From assembly GCA_023389895.1 (NCBI GenBank), contig JAEWDX010000237.1:1-12896 (forward strand): DNA of 12,896 nt, given 5' to 3'. A program made the translations under genes and the position numbers. The DNA comes from Bacillota bacterium. GTDB lineage: Bacteria; Bacillota; Bacilli; Bacillales; Cytobacillaceae. Under the pieces are notes generated by a model. It searched no databases. It was not told the DNA's origin and saw only the letters and a list, made by a program, of their open reading frames with translations. Shown piece after piece: positions 6,357 to 12,896 of the stretch (its first letter is position 1; the number at the start of each line of letters is the position of its first letter).

Positions 6357-7313
6357 TTATAATATTTCTGACAGCAATGCCTTTTGTATATGAAGTCTGT
6401 TTTCTGCCTGTTGAAAGACAGCTGAATTCACGCCATCAATGACACTTGCTGAAACCTCCACCCCTCTATGTGCAGGTAAGCAATGAAGAAATAGAAAATC
6501 ATGCTTTGCCTTCTCCATTAGGGCATCATTTACTTGGAAATATTGAAAATCTTTTAGTCTTTTTTCATTTTCGGATTCTTGTCCCATACTTGTCCAGACA
6601 TCTGTATAAATGATATCCGCACCCTTTACTGCATTGTTCGCATCATTTGTAATCGTAATTTTTGCATTACTTTCAGCAGCGAAAATTTGAGCATTTTTTA
6701 AAATGGAAGCATCTGGTTCATAGCCTGAAGGAGTTGCGATTGTTAAATCTATTCCTAGCTTTGCTGCTGCCATCATTAATGAATGAGCAACATTATTTCC
6801 ATCCCCCACATAGACAAACTTTTGTCCAGCAAGCTCCCCTTTTATTTCCATTATCGTTAAAAGGTCAGCAAGTGCCTGACAAGGATGATAAAGATCTGTT
6901 AATCCATTAATAACTGGAATGGTTGCATAATGGGCAAGCTCTTCAACCTTTTGATGAGAAAAGGTACGGATCATGATCGCATCTAAATAGCCTGAAAGAA
7001 CCCTCGCCGTGTCAGCGATCGTTTCTCCTCTGCCAAGCTGAAGATCCTGTCCATTTAAATATAATGCCTGACCACCTAACTGAAGCATACCTACTTCGAA
7101 GCTTATCCTTGTTCTTGTCGATGATTTATCGAAAATCATTCCTAATATTTTTCCTTTTAACAGCTCACTCTTTTCCCCAAGCTTTACTGCATTTTTCATT
7201 TTTTTAGCTTTAAATAATAATCCTTTTATGATTTCAGGAGAGAAATCAGCTAATGTCAGAAAATCCTTGCCTTTAAGATTAAGTTTAGTTTCCTTTATGG
7301 GATAAGAAACCAT
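6357..7313 (-). CDS. argF: Ornithine carbamoyltransferase
   Basis: This 318-residue enzyme transfers the carbamoyl group from carbamoyl phosphate to ornithine, giving citrulline, the sixth step of arginine synthesis, in the cytosol. The carbamoyl-phosphate site SSTRTR is at 64-69, HPCQALAD at 143-150, the ornithine-binding D-x-x-x-SMG at 238-244, and the catalytic HCLPAHRG at 277-284. Length is normal. GGAGTG lies about 9 bases before the ATG. The anabolic assignment rests on its place beside argCJBD; the catabolic ArgF/ArcB paralogue would travel with arcA or arcC, which are not seen. A 157-base spacer with a terminator and an ARG box separates it from argD, so it seems to be a separate arginine-regulated unit, unlike the B. 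subtilis operon in which carAB lies between the two. Confidence 0.97.
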   Translation of the reverse strand: MVSYPIKETKLNLKGKDFLTLADFSPEIIKGLLFKAKKMKNAVKLGEKSELLKGKILGMIFDKSSTRTRISFEVGMLQLGGQALYLNGQDLQLGRGETIADTARVLSGYLDAIMIRTFSHQKVEELAHYATIPVINGLTDLYHPCQALADLLTIMEIKGELAGQKFVYVGDGNNVAHSLMMAAAKLGIDLTIATPSGYEPDASILKNAQIFAAESNAKITITNDANNAVKGADIIYTDVWTSMGQESENEKRLKDFQYFQVNDALMEKAKHDFLFLHCLPAHRGVEVSASVIDGVNSAVFQQAENRLHIQKALLSEIL

Positions 7314-7412
7314 CTATATTCACACTCCAATATTTTTTGTTATAAGATTTTTATTAACCTTCATTTTGGACATTTACTATTTCCTAAGGAATAATCATTA
7401 CCGGTGCTTTGA

Positions 7413-7430
7413 TATGAATAATTATTAATA
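7413..7430. promoter_or_regulatory. ARG box (ArgR/AhrC operator) upstream of argF
   Basis: TATGAATAATTATTAATA matches the ARG-box consensus TNTGNATWWWWATNCANA with a single mismatch (A for C). It is palindromic and sits in the argD-argF spacer, 100 bases before the argF start. A TATAAA on the minus strand at 7440-7445 could be the -10, with the box directly downstream of its start site, but no good -35 is visible. Confidence 0.7.
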
Positions 7431-7454
7431 ATAACTAATTTTTATACATTATTC

Positions 7455-7480
7455 TAAAAAAGAATCAGCCTAGACGGCTG
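7455..7480 (-). terminator. Terminator at the end of argCJBD
   Basis: On the minus strand, CAGCC and GGCTG (7476-7480 and 7466-7470) form a 5-bp GC-rich stem with loop GTCTA that includes the argD stop codon. It is followed by ATTCTTTTTT. The stem is short but GC-rich and the T run is good, so it is a plausible terminator or attenuating site separating argD from argF. Confidence 0.55.
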
Positions 7481-8627
7481 TCGTTGATTGGGCCTTTAAG
7501 ACGGTCTCAAAAATAGCAATCGCTTTATCCATTTCCACTTCTGTGACCGTTAATGGTGGGAGAAGCCTTATTACATTCGTCCCAGCAGGAAGTACCAGCA
7601 ATCCAGCTGACCGCAGTTCTTTTAAGATTGTTGAAAGCTCTACATCTGTTTCAATTCCAATCATCATCCCTAGCTGCCGGATCGCCTTAATTGCTGGATG
7701 CGAATGGAGTTTGGCGAAAAGTAGCTTATATAAATAATCACTTTTTTCCTTCACATTATTTAAAAATCCTTCTTGAAAAATCGTCTCCATTGTCGCAATT
7801 GCAGCTGCTATCGCAAGTGGATTTCCGCCAAATGTTGAACCGTGACTGCCTGAACTAAATACATCCCTTAAAGCTGCTTTACCAATTACCGCTCCGATTG
7901 GCAAGCCGTTTCCTAAGCCCTTTGCAGCTGTAATCATATCCGGGGATAATCCGAAATGCTGGAATGCAAAAGGTTTTCCTGTGCGGCCGATCCCAGTTTG
8001 AATTTCATCGATAATGAGCAAGGCACCATTTTGTTTACATAATTGCTGAATCTCCATAAGAAATTCTTGCCCACCAATATGGATTCCACCTTCACCTTGA
8101 ACAACCTCTAGCATAATCGCAGCCGTTTCGAAATCAACTTCATTTTTTAAAGCAGCGATATCATTATATGGGAGATAGGTGAATGTCTCTAGCATCGGTC
8201 CATAGCCTGTTTTAATCTTCTCCTGTCCTGTTGCTGACATTGTCGCAAATGTCCGGCCATGAAATGAATTGACAAATGTAATGATTTTTTTCCTGCCAGT
8301 TGCTTTACGAACGAGCTTAATAGCTGCTTCATTTGCTTCAGCACCGCTATTCGCAAAAAAGACGACATCCAGATTTGCAGCTTCTGCTAAAAGTTTTGCG
8401 GCCCGCTCTTGTTCACTTTGGACGAATAAATTAGAGACATGCCAAAACTTTTCAAGTTGACTATTGATTGCTTCTTGAACTTTTTCAGGACGATGACCAA
8501 GATTACAAACACCTATTCCCGAAGTAAAGTCCAAATATTCTTTACCGTCCTTTCCGATTAGGAGTGTACCTTTCGCATATTCTGGTTCGACTTCCCATCG
8601 TGAATAGGTTGGAAATAAATAACTCAT
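7470..8627 (-). CDS. argD: Acetylornithine aminotransferase
   Basis: A class III PLP-dependent aminotransferase converting N-acetylglutamate semialdehyde plus glutamate to N-acetylornithine and 2-oxoglutarate. The 385 residues match the usual ArgD length. The phosphate-binding loop is NSGAEANEAA (93-102), the PLP ring-stacking motif is SFHGRT (121-126), the PLP aspartate is Asp207 in IIDEIQTG, and the Schiff-base lysine is Lys236 in AAKGLGNGLPIG. The start codon overlaps the argB stop as ATGA, indicating translational coupling, with a G-rich RBS inside the end of argB. Ornithine aminotransferase (RocD) is the main alternative; the operon context decides for ArgD. It is the last gene of the argCJBD unit. 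Confidence 0.97.
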   Translation of the reverse strand: MSYLFPTYSRWEVEPEYAKGTLLIGKDGKEYLDFTSGIGVCNLGHRPEKVQEAINSQLEKFWHVSNLFVQSEQERAAKLLAEAANLDVVFFANSGAEANEAAIKLVRKATGRKKIITFVNSFHGRTFATMSATGQEKIKTGYGPMLETFTYLPYNDIAALKNEVDFETAAIMLEVVQGEGGIHIGGQEFLMEIQQLCKQNGALLIIDEIQTGIGRTGKPFAFQHFGLSPDMITAAKGLGNGLPIGAVIGKAALRDVFSSGSHGSTFGGNPLAIAAAIATMETIFQEGFLNNVKEKSDYLYKLLFAKLHSHPAIKAIRQLGMMIGIETDVELSTILKELRSAGLLVLPAGTNVIRLLPPLTVTEVEMDKAIAIFETVLKAQSTTAV

Positions 8628-9397
8628 CTTAAAACCCCCAAATTTGCTTTAATTTCCGTTCCGCACCAATTATTTTGTGAAAAAAACTGTTTTTTCCCAG
8701 AGACAATTTTCACACTATGAAGTCCTTTTTGGATGGCAGCAACAGCAGATGTTACTTTCGGAATCATTCCACCTGTAATTTCTCCATTTTCAATATATTT
8801 TTCGACTTCATCAGTACCTAACTGTTGTGCTAATTTACCGTCCAGCATAATGCCTTCAACATCCGTTACGAAAAGACAATGATCGACATTCAGCGCATTG
8901 GCGACTGCCGCTGCCGCAAAATCCGCATTTATATTTAATTTCACACCTTGTTCTGTTACTGCGATTGGGGTGATGACAGGAAGATAATTTTCTCGCAAAA
9001 GCATGGAAATTACTTCAGGATTCACTGTGGTAACTTCACCAACATAACCTAAATTTTCTTGATCGATAAAGTCAGCTTCAAGAAAATGTCCGTCACTGCC
9101 ATTCATCCCAATTGCCTTGAAGTGATAGGAATCTAATAAAGAAACGAGCTTCCGATTCGTCTTCCCAGACAATACCATCTCAACAATTTCCATTGCCTCT
9201 TTCGTTGTTCTCCGTAAACCATTTTTAAATTCATGTGGAATCTTATACAAATCGAGTGCTTGATTTATATCAGCTCCACCTCCATGAACGATTAAGACAT
9301 AATAGCCTTCTTGCTGCAATTCTTTAAGGCTTTTAAAAAAAGCTGAGCTCAATTCTTCAATGACACTTCCACCGCATTTAATTAATACTGTTTTCAA
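8624..9397 (-). CDS. argB: Acetylglutamate kinase, TTG start
   Basis: ArgB phosphorylates N-acetylglutamate to N-acetylglutamyl phosphate. The 257 residues carry the amino-acid kinase signatures: Lys7 with the KCGG loop, HGGG (38-41), Arg62 in LRRTT, N156-x-x-D159 in NINADF, and catalytic Lys214 in GGMIPKV. The protein begins directly at KTVLIKCGG and so lacks the N-terminal helix of arginine-inhibited hexameric NAGKs. Feedback control may therefore lie elsewhere in the pathway (inference). The start is TTG at 9397, preceded 7 bases upstream by GAGGTG; no upstream ATG fits and the conserved fold starts at once, so the rare start looks real. It lies 12 bases after argJ and overlaps argD by four bases. 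Confidence 0.97.
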   Translation of the reverse strand: MKTVLIKCGGSVIEELSSAFFKSLKELQQEGYYVLIVHGGGADINQALDLYKIPHEFKNGLRRTTKEAMEIVEMVLSGKTNRKLVSLLDSYHFKAIGMNGSDGHFLEADFIDQENLGYVGEVTTVNPEVISMLLRENYLPVITPIAVTEQGVKLNINADFAAAAVANALNVDHCLFVTDVEGIMLDGKLAQQLGTDEVEKYIENGEITGGMIPKVTSAVAAIQKGLHSVKIVSGKKQFFSQNNWCGTEIKANLGVLR

Positions 9398-9409
9398 TTG
9401 ACTTCACCT

Positions 9410-10642
9410 CTATGAACGGTAGTTAGCATTTATTTTCACATAATCATAAGATAAGTCGCAGCCCCATGCCTTCGCCTTCCCATCACCTAAATGTAAATCT
9501 ACAAAAATATGAATCATTTTACTTTTCAAATACTGTGATGCCTCTTCTTCGGAAAAAAGCTGTGGTTCACTCTTTTTCAGCATTGGTATTGGACCGATTG
9601 CGATATCGACGGATGATGGGTTAATGATCGCATTACTTTGTCCGATTGCACTAATAATTCTTCCCCAATTTGCATCCTCACCATGAATAGCCGTTTTCAC
9701 AAGATTAGAGCCGACAATTTGCTTCGCTGCCATTCGCGCATCTAAATTGTTCATTGCCCCACTTACTTCAACCTCAATTAATTTCGTTGCCCCTTCACCA
9801 TCCTTCGCGATTTGCTTTGCAAGGCTTTCACAGCTCTTCGTTAACAATTCGATGAATATCTCCCATTGTGGATGGTGCGGTGAAAGTGGTTGATTCCCGC
9901 TCTTCCCGTTTGCGAGGACGACAACAGTATCATTCGTTGATGTATCTCCGTCAACGGTTATTTGATTAAACGTTGTTTCCGTTACTTCTTTTAAAGCAAC
10001 TTGCAAATATTCACTCTCGATCGCAGCATCTGTCGTAATGAAAGCGAGCATCGTTGCCATATTAGGATTAATCATCCCAGAACCTTTCGCTGCTCCTCCC
10101 ATATTGACGATTTGCCCATCAATCTCAGCTGCATAACAGCAATTTTTCATAACTGTATCGGTTGTCAATATCGAAGTTTGAAATGCCTCTATTTGCTGCT
10201 TATTTGCTTTTGGATCAAGCGACTGAATGCCTACATAAATTTTTTCCATTGGTAGAAATTCACCAATGACTCCAGTTGAAGCAACGCCAACATAATGCTC
10301 AGACAAATTAAATTTCTCCGCTGTCCATTTTCTCATTTCAAATGCATCACTTAGCCCTCGCTCCCCTGTACAAGCATTTGCACATGCACTATTTACAATA
10401 ATTGCTTGAAGTTTTTCTTCTTTGAAAATGCTATCCTGTGTTACTTTTAATGGTGCAGCTTGGAATTGATTAACCGTATAGACTGCTGCACAACTTGCAG
10501 GAACTTCACTTAAAATCACACCTAAATCCTTCTTTTGATAGCGTAAACCAGCATGGATTCCATCCGCCATAAATCCTTTTGGTGTAATAACGCTTCCTTC
10601 TACTAATTCATTAACAGCAGAATCCTTTGATAATGCTTGCAT
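9410..10642 (-). CDS. argJ: Bifunctional glutamate N-acetyltransferase / amino-acid acetyltransferase ArgJ
   Basis: ArgJ transfers the acetyl group of N-acetylornithine to glutamate, recycling acetyl groups and releasing ornithine. Many Bacillus enzymes also use acetyl-CoA, and the absence of a separate argA or argE in this cluster fits that. The 410 residues include ASTGVIGE (121-128, oxyanion region) and the self-cleavage site in INPNMATMLAF, with cleavage expected between Ala196 and Thr197 to give alpha and beta chains and make Thr197 the N-terminal nucleophile. The reading frame is open 26 codons further upstream, into argC, but AAGGGGG lies 8-9 bases before the ATG at 10642, which gives the normal family N-terminus. 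The gap after the argC stop is 13 bases. Confidence 0.97.
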   Translation of the reverse strand: MQALSKDSAVNELVEGSVITPKGFMADGIHAGLRYQKKDLGVILSEVPASCAAVYTVNQFQAAPLKVTQDSIFKEEKLQAIIVNSACANACTGERGLSDAFEMRKWTAEKFNLSEHYVGVASTGVIGEFLPMEKIYVGIQSLDPKANKQQIEAFQTSILTTDTVMKNCCYAAEIDGQIVNMGGAAKGSGMINPNMATMLAFITTDAAIESEYLQVALKEVTETTFNQITVDGDTSTNDTVVVLANGKSGNQPLSPHHPQWEIFIELLTKSCESLAKQIAKDGEGATKLIEVEVSGAMNNLDARMAAKQIVGSNLVKTAIHGEDANWGRIISAIGQSNAIINPSSVDIAIGPIPMLKKSEPQLFSEEEASQYLKSKMIHIFVDLHLGDGKAKAWGCDLSYDYVKINANYRS

Positions 10643-10655
10643 TTTTTCTTCCCCC

Positions 10656-11687
10656 TTATGGATATAACGGAATGAAATCAAGCCCCGTCTTTTCTTCCAA
10701 GCCGTACATGATATTCGCATTTTGGACAGCCTGACCTGCTGCGCCCTTCATTAAATTATCAATCACTGATATAATCGTTAGCCTTCCTGTCCGCGGATCA
10801 ATATGTAGGCCAATGTCGCAATAATTAGAACCTGCAACCTCCTTCACGGATGGAAAGCTGTTTTCCTGCCTAATTCGAATAAATGGACAATCACGATATG
10901 CTTCTTGATATAATTCTAGCATTTGCTTTGTCAGATACTCTGTTCGCAGCTGAACATAGCTTGTCACAAGTATCCCTCTTGTAATCGGTAATAGCTGTGT
11001 CGTAAATGTAATTGGTCCGATGTCACGATTCCACCTTGTCAGCTGTTGCTCAATCTCTGGTGTATGTTGATGCTCATTCAATTTATACACGCAAAAATTT
11101 TCATTCATTTCTGAGAAGCTTGTATTCCGTGAAAGGGTTCTGCCTGCACCTGACACACCTGACTTCGCATCGACAATAACACTTGTGGCATCAATAATTC
11201 CTGCTTTTACAACAGGAGCTAACCCTAATAAAGTTGCGGTCGGATAACAGCCTGGGTTGGCAATAATTTTTGCCTTTTCAATTGCTTCAGCATGCCATTC
11301 AGGTAGTCCGTAAACTGCTTGCTCACTTAAATCTTTCTCGACAGGTACTTTTTTATACCATTGTTTATACATATCCGGTGGCAATCTTAAATCACCAGAA
11401 AGATCGATCATGCGAATATCCTTATCCACAAATTCACTTGCCAATTTCCCAGAAATTCCCGATGGGGTGGCAAAAAAGACAAGGTCTGATTTCTTAGCAA
11501 TTTGCTCTACATTGATCTTTTCGATTTTTTTCTCAAAAATATTGTACAAATGGGGATATTCAGCCCAAATTGGAATATCTTCCTTCGTTGAGTGAATAGA
11601 TTGAATGTGAAAATGAGGATGATTGTATAAAATTCGCAGTAATTCTGCTCCCCCATATCCTGTTGTTCCAATGATTGAAACCTTCAT
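10656..11687 (-). CDS. argC: N-acetyl-gamma-glutamyl-phosphate reductase
   Basis: ArgC reduces N-acetylglutamyl phosphate to the semialdehyde with NADPH. The 343-residue protein opens with the Rossmann motif IGTTGYGGAELLR (6-18), and the catalytic cysteine is Cys147 in NPGCYPTA. The C-terminal dimerisation/catalytic part contains EHQHTPEIEQ (205-214). The reading frame is open to 11726, but the added 13 residues are unlike the family, while AAGGGAG precedes the ATG at 11687 by five bases. It is the first gene of argCJBD, as in B. subtilis, with a strong promoter and ARG-box sequence in its leader. It is transcribed divergently from fnr. Confidence 0.97.
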   Translation of the reverse strand: MKVSIIGTTGYGGAELLRILYNHPHFHIQSIHSTKEDIPIWAEYPHLYNIFEKKIEKINVEQIAKKSDLVFFATPSGISGKLASEFVDKDIRMIDLSGDLRLPPDMYKQWYKKVPVEKDLSEQAVYGLPEWHAEAIEKAKIIANPGCYPTATLLGLAPVVKAGIIDATSVIVDAKSGVSGAGRTLSRNTSFSEMNENFCVYKLNEHQHTPEIEQQLTRWNRDIGPITFTTQLLPITRGILVTSYVQLRTEYLTKQMLELYQEAYRDCPFIRIRQENSFPSVKEVAGSNYCDIGLHIDPRTGRLTIISVIDNLMKGAAGQAVQNANIMYGLEEKTGLDFIPLYP

Positions 11688-11709
11688 AGCTTCTCCCTTC
11701 TCTAAACAT

Positions 11710-11743
11710 ACTGCATATTTAATCATTTATATTTATATTTATA
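11710..11743 (-). promoter_or_regulatory. ARG box region in the argC leader
   Basis: On the minus strand AATGATTAAATATGCAGT (11710-11727) keeps the inner TG...AT...CA core of the ARG consensus and differs at three of the specified positions. An overlapping TATAAATATAAATATAAA (11726-11743) has two mismatches but is so AT-rich that it may be chance. Both lie between the predicted transcription start and the argC RBS, where ArgR/AhrC would repress. Confidence 0.6.
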
Positions 11744-11760
11744 AGTTTTGTGTTTCTCTT

Positions 11761-11789
11761 ATTATAAAAAGGTAAACAAAGAAAAGCAA
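11761..11789 (-). promoter_or_regulatory. Sigma-A promoter of argCJBD
   Basis: The minus strand has TTGCTT (11784-11789), exactly 17 bases, then consensus TATAAT (11761-11766). The start is predicted near 11754, giving a leader of about 67 bases that contains the ARG-box region. This is the best-matched promoter in the window. Confidence 0.85.
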
Positions 11790-11917
11790 TCATTTTTTTC
11801 TTAATGGGCTTATTAAATCAGTCGTTTATTTCCACAGCAATCGCAAAAATCTCATTTTGACACTGGATGCACGAAAGCAAGATTTATCATAATGTTTCCA
11901 CCTTTAACAATATAACA

Positions 11918-11936
11918 TTAGTAATAAATGTACTAA
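11918..11936. other. Inverted repeat upstream of the fnr promoter
   Basis: TTAGTA (11918-11923) and TACTAA (11931-11936) form perfect 6-bp arms with a 7-base centre, ending four bases before the predicted fnr -35. The arms resemble those of FapR sites, but the centre is two bases too long and lacks the CC. It is a possible operator for an unidentified regulator. Confidence 0.4.
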
Positions 11937-11940
11937 ACAG

Positions 11941-11970
11941 TTGAATTTATAACGTAAACAATGGTAAATT
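11941..11970 (+). promoter_or_regulatory. Promoter of fnr
   Basis: TTGAAT (11941-11946), an 18-base spacer, then TAAATT (11965-11970) with a TGn extension (TGGTAAATT). The predicted start is close to 11977, inside the FNR box, giving a leader of roughly 130 bases that contains repeats R3 and R4. Confidence 0.5.
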
Positions 11971-11975
11971 AAAGG

Positions 11976-11991
11976 TGTAACATTTTTCACA
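11976..11991 (+). promoter_or_regulatory. FNR/CRP-type box upstream of fnr
   Basis: TGTAACATTTTTCACA matches the Bacillus FNR box TGTGA-N6-TCACA with one mismatch (A for G in the left arm). It lies 119 bases before the fnr start codon, suggesting autoregulation. If the promoter at 11941-11970 is correct the box covers the start site and would repress; activation would need a start near 12025. Confidence 0.6.
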
Positions 11992-11997
11992 CTTAGT

Positions 11998-12041
11998 CAG
12001 AAAAGCGCTGAAGCTAGACCGCTCTCTAACTTCAAAGCGCT
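11998..12041 (+). repeat. Short dispersed hairpin repeat, copy R3
   Basis: AGCGCT (12004-12009) and AGCGCT (12036-12041) pair, with GAAG and CTTC extending the stem inside. The left part AGAAAAGCGCTGAAGCTAGA matches the fused ends of R2, and the right part TCTCTAACTTCAAAG is identical to R1. It lies in the presumed fnr leader, next to copy R4. Confidence 0.6.
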
Positions 12042-12057
12042 ATCCTTTATTACTAAT

Positions 12058-12094
12058 CAGAAAAGCCATGTAGATAGACCTATGTCTAACTCAA
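12058..12094 (+). repeat. Short dispersed hairpin repeat, copy R4, adjoining the fnr RBS
   Basis: CAGAAAAGC, then TAGACC, then TGTCTAACT repeat the layout of copy R3 about 60 bases further on. TAGAC and GTCTA form a short stem with a CTAT loop. The unit ends just ahead of the fnr Shine-Dalgarno AAGGTGG (12096-12102), so folding could affect translation. Confidence 0.55.
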
Positions 12095-12110
12095 TAAGGT
12101 GGTCAATTAT

Positions 12111-12803
12111 ATGCACTCAATTAATGAAGTTCCAGAAAACCTAAAAAATTTACTTCAAGCGTCTAATCATCTCCGGAAAATTGAAAAGGGTACATATTTA
12201 TTCCAAGAAGGAATGAAGGCAAACGAGCTGTTTATCATTAACAGTGGAATCATTCAGCTCAGCAAAATTGTACCTGATGGCCGTGAACTTACATTAAGAA
12301 TGTGTTCAAAAGGGGATTTGGTGGGGGAGCTTGCACTTTACTGTCTTTCTCCGAAGTATATGTTAAATGCAAAGGTGGTAGAAAGCGGTGAGGTCGTTGT
12401 TATTCTTCAAGAGGAATTAGAGGAGAAATTAAAATACGATCATCCCCTATCACTTGAATTAATGAAATATATTAATCTTCAGTATCGGAAAAACCAATCG
12501 AAATTTCGTGACCTCATTCTTCACGGAAAAAGAGGAGCACTATATTCTACATTAATTAGATTATCCAATAGTTTTGGGGAAGAATCAGAGAAAGGAATTA
12601 CGATTACCACTCCTTTAACAAACCAGGAGCTTGCTAATTTCTGTGGTACATCTCGGGAAGTTGTCAACAGAATGTTAGGTGAGCTAAGAAAAAGTGGAAT
12701 TATTTCCGTTGAAAAAGGGGTCATTACGATTCACGATCTCTCCTACTTAAAAATAGAAATTGATTGTGAAAACTGTCCAGTTGATATTTGTAATATTGAA
12801 TAG
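12111..12803 (+). CDS. fnr: Fnr-type anaerobic transcription regulator with C-terminal Fe-S cluster motif
   Basis: A Crp/Fnr-family dimeric regulator of the Bacillus Fnr type, which switches on nitrate respiration and fermentation genes when oxygen is absent. The 230 residues comprise a cyclic-nucleotide-fold domain (about 15-120), a dimer helix with QSKFRDLILHGKRGALYSTL (129-148), and a helix-turn-helix of the family LTNQELANFCGTSREVVNRML (169-189). The tail reads CENCPVDIC, with Cys219, Cys222 and Cys227 in the same 3- and 5-residue spacing as the B. subtilis cysteines that hold the [4Fe-4S] cluster. Asp134 matches the fourth ligand, Asp141 of B. subtilis. The frame is open from a GTG at 12099, but that codon is inside AAGGTGG, which serves the ATG at 12111 eight bases later. 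In B. subtilis fnr follows narK; here it stands divergent from argC. Confidence 0.95.
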   Translation: MHSINEVPENLKNLLQASNHLRKIEKGTYLFQEGMKANELFIINSGIIQLSKIVPDGRELTLRMCSKGDLVGELALYCLSPKYMLNAKVVESGEVVVILQEELEEKLKYDHPLSLELMKYINLQYRKNQSKFRDLILHGKRGALYSTLIRLSNSFGEESEKGITITTPLTNQELANFCGTSREVVNRMLGELRKSGIISVEKGVITIHDLSYLKIEIDCENCPVDICNIE

Positions 12804-12896
12804 AGGATCGAAAACGTATTGCGACAACTCAGCAATAGAATAAACGGACAGTCTCTTCCCTATAAAGTGAAACTCAATCAGTGGGGGTTTTCTTCA
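12804..12896. other. Spacer after fnr, possible start of a hairpin element
   Basis: No gene is visible. The final bases, ACTCAATCAGTGGGGGTTTTC, look like the 5' arm of an intergenic hairpin whose CCCCCACTGATTGAGT arm would lie beyond the window. This is a guess from the appearance of the sequence and cannot be confirmed here. Confidence 0.25.

Noticed and set aside
6662..6910. Plus-strand open frame antisense to argF
   Set aside because: It is contained in argF and is a mirror of its codon pattern.
11918..11936. FapR site near fnr
   Set aside because: The arms match, but the 7-base centre instead of 5 and the missing CC make FapR binding unlikely.
12521..12724. Minus-strand open frame antisense to fnr
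   Set aside because: It is contained in the conserved dimer-helix and HTH coding region of fnr.
1..12896. CRISPR arrays, tRNA/rRNA genes, insertion sequences, prophage or defence genes
   Set aside because: No regularly spaced repeats, cloverleaf or rRNA segments, transposase motifs or phage-like genes were seen; the gene content is core metabolism and regulation.

Overview
The window is AT-rich chromosomal DNA from a low-GC Gram-positive, spore-former-type Bacillaceae (Bacillus sensu lato). Evidence: the local gene order fabH - med - SDR-like gene - yjzD - yjzC - argF, the YjzC and YjzD/DUF2929 small proteins, a B. subtilis-type Fnr with a C-terminal cysteine cluster, and CtsR-, FapR- and ArgR-like operators. 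It looks like a core-genome segment. I see no phage, IS, CRISPR, tRNA or rRNA genes. All genes read on the minus strand except yjzD and fnr.

Layout from left to right. 1-722 is the 5' part of fabH (fatty-acid initiation), which runs off the window and has a FapR-like operator over its promoter. 949-1941 is med, a BMP/PnrA-type lipoprotein that in B. subtilis stimulates comK; the comZ gene that follows it in B. subtilis is missing. 2062-2847 is a Rossmann/SDR-like protein with a degraded nucleotide and catalytic signature. 2983-3174 is yjzD on the plus strand, followed by a hairpin-rich spacer and a bidirectional terminator. 3328-5928 is clpB, the heat-shock disaggregase, with a CtsR operator between its promoter and its RBS. 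6098-6277 is yjzC, too short to stand out by length alone. 6357-7313 is argF, preceded by an ARG box. 7470-11687 is argC-argJ-argB-argD, a tightly packed arginine (ornithine) operon with a sigma-A promoter and an ARG box in the leader. 12111-12803 is fnr, divergent from argC, with a near-consensus FNR box upstream.

Functionally the arg genes form the recycling pathway. ArgJ moves acetyl groups from N-acetylornithine to glutamate. ArgB, ArgC and ArgD make N-acetylornithine. ArgF carbamoylates ornithine to citrulline. carAB, which sits between argD and argF in B. subtilis, is not here; a terminator and an operator-bearing spacer separate argD from argF. Several stress or nutrient regulons are therefore readable from the intergenic DNA alone: FapR (lipid), CtsR (heat), ArgR/AhrC (arginine) and Fnr (oxygen).

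The least explained material is intergenic. At least four related short hairpin repeats occur (3214-3240, 6050-6090, 11998-12041, 12058-12094), two of them in tandem in the presumed fnr leader. An inverted repeat lies upstream of fnr, and two tiny overlapping ORFs behind an RBS-like sequence lie between fnr and argC. I found no clear evidence of a wholly new system; the region is mostly conserved housekeeping genes with an informative regulatory layer.
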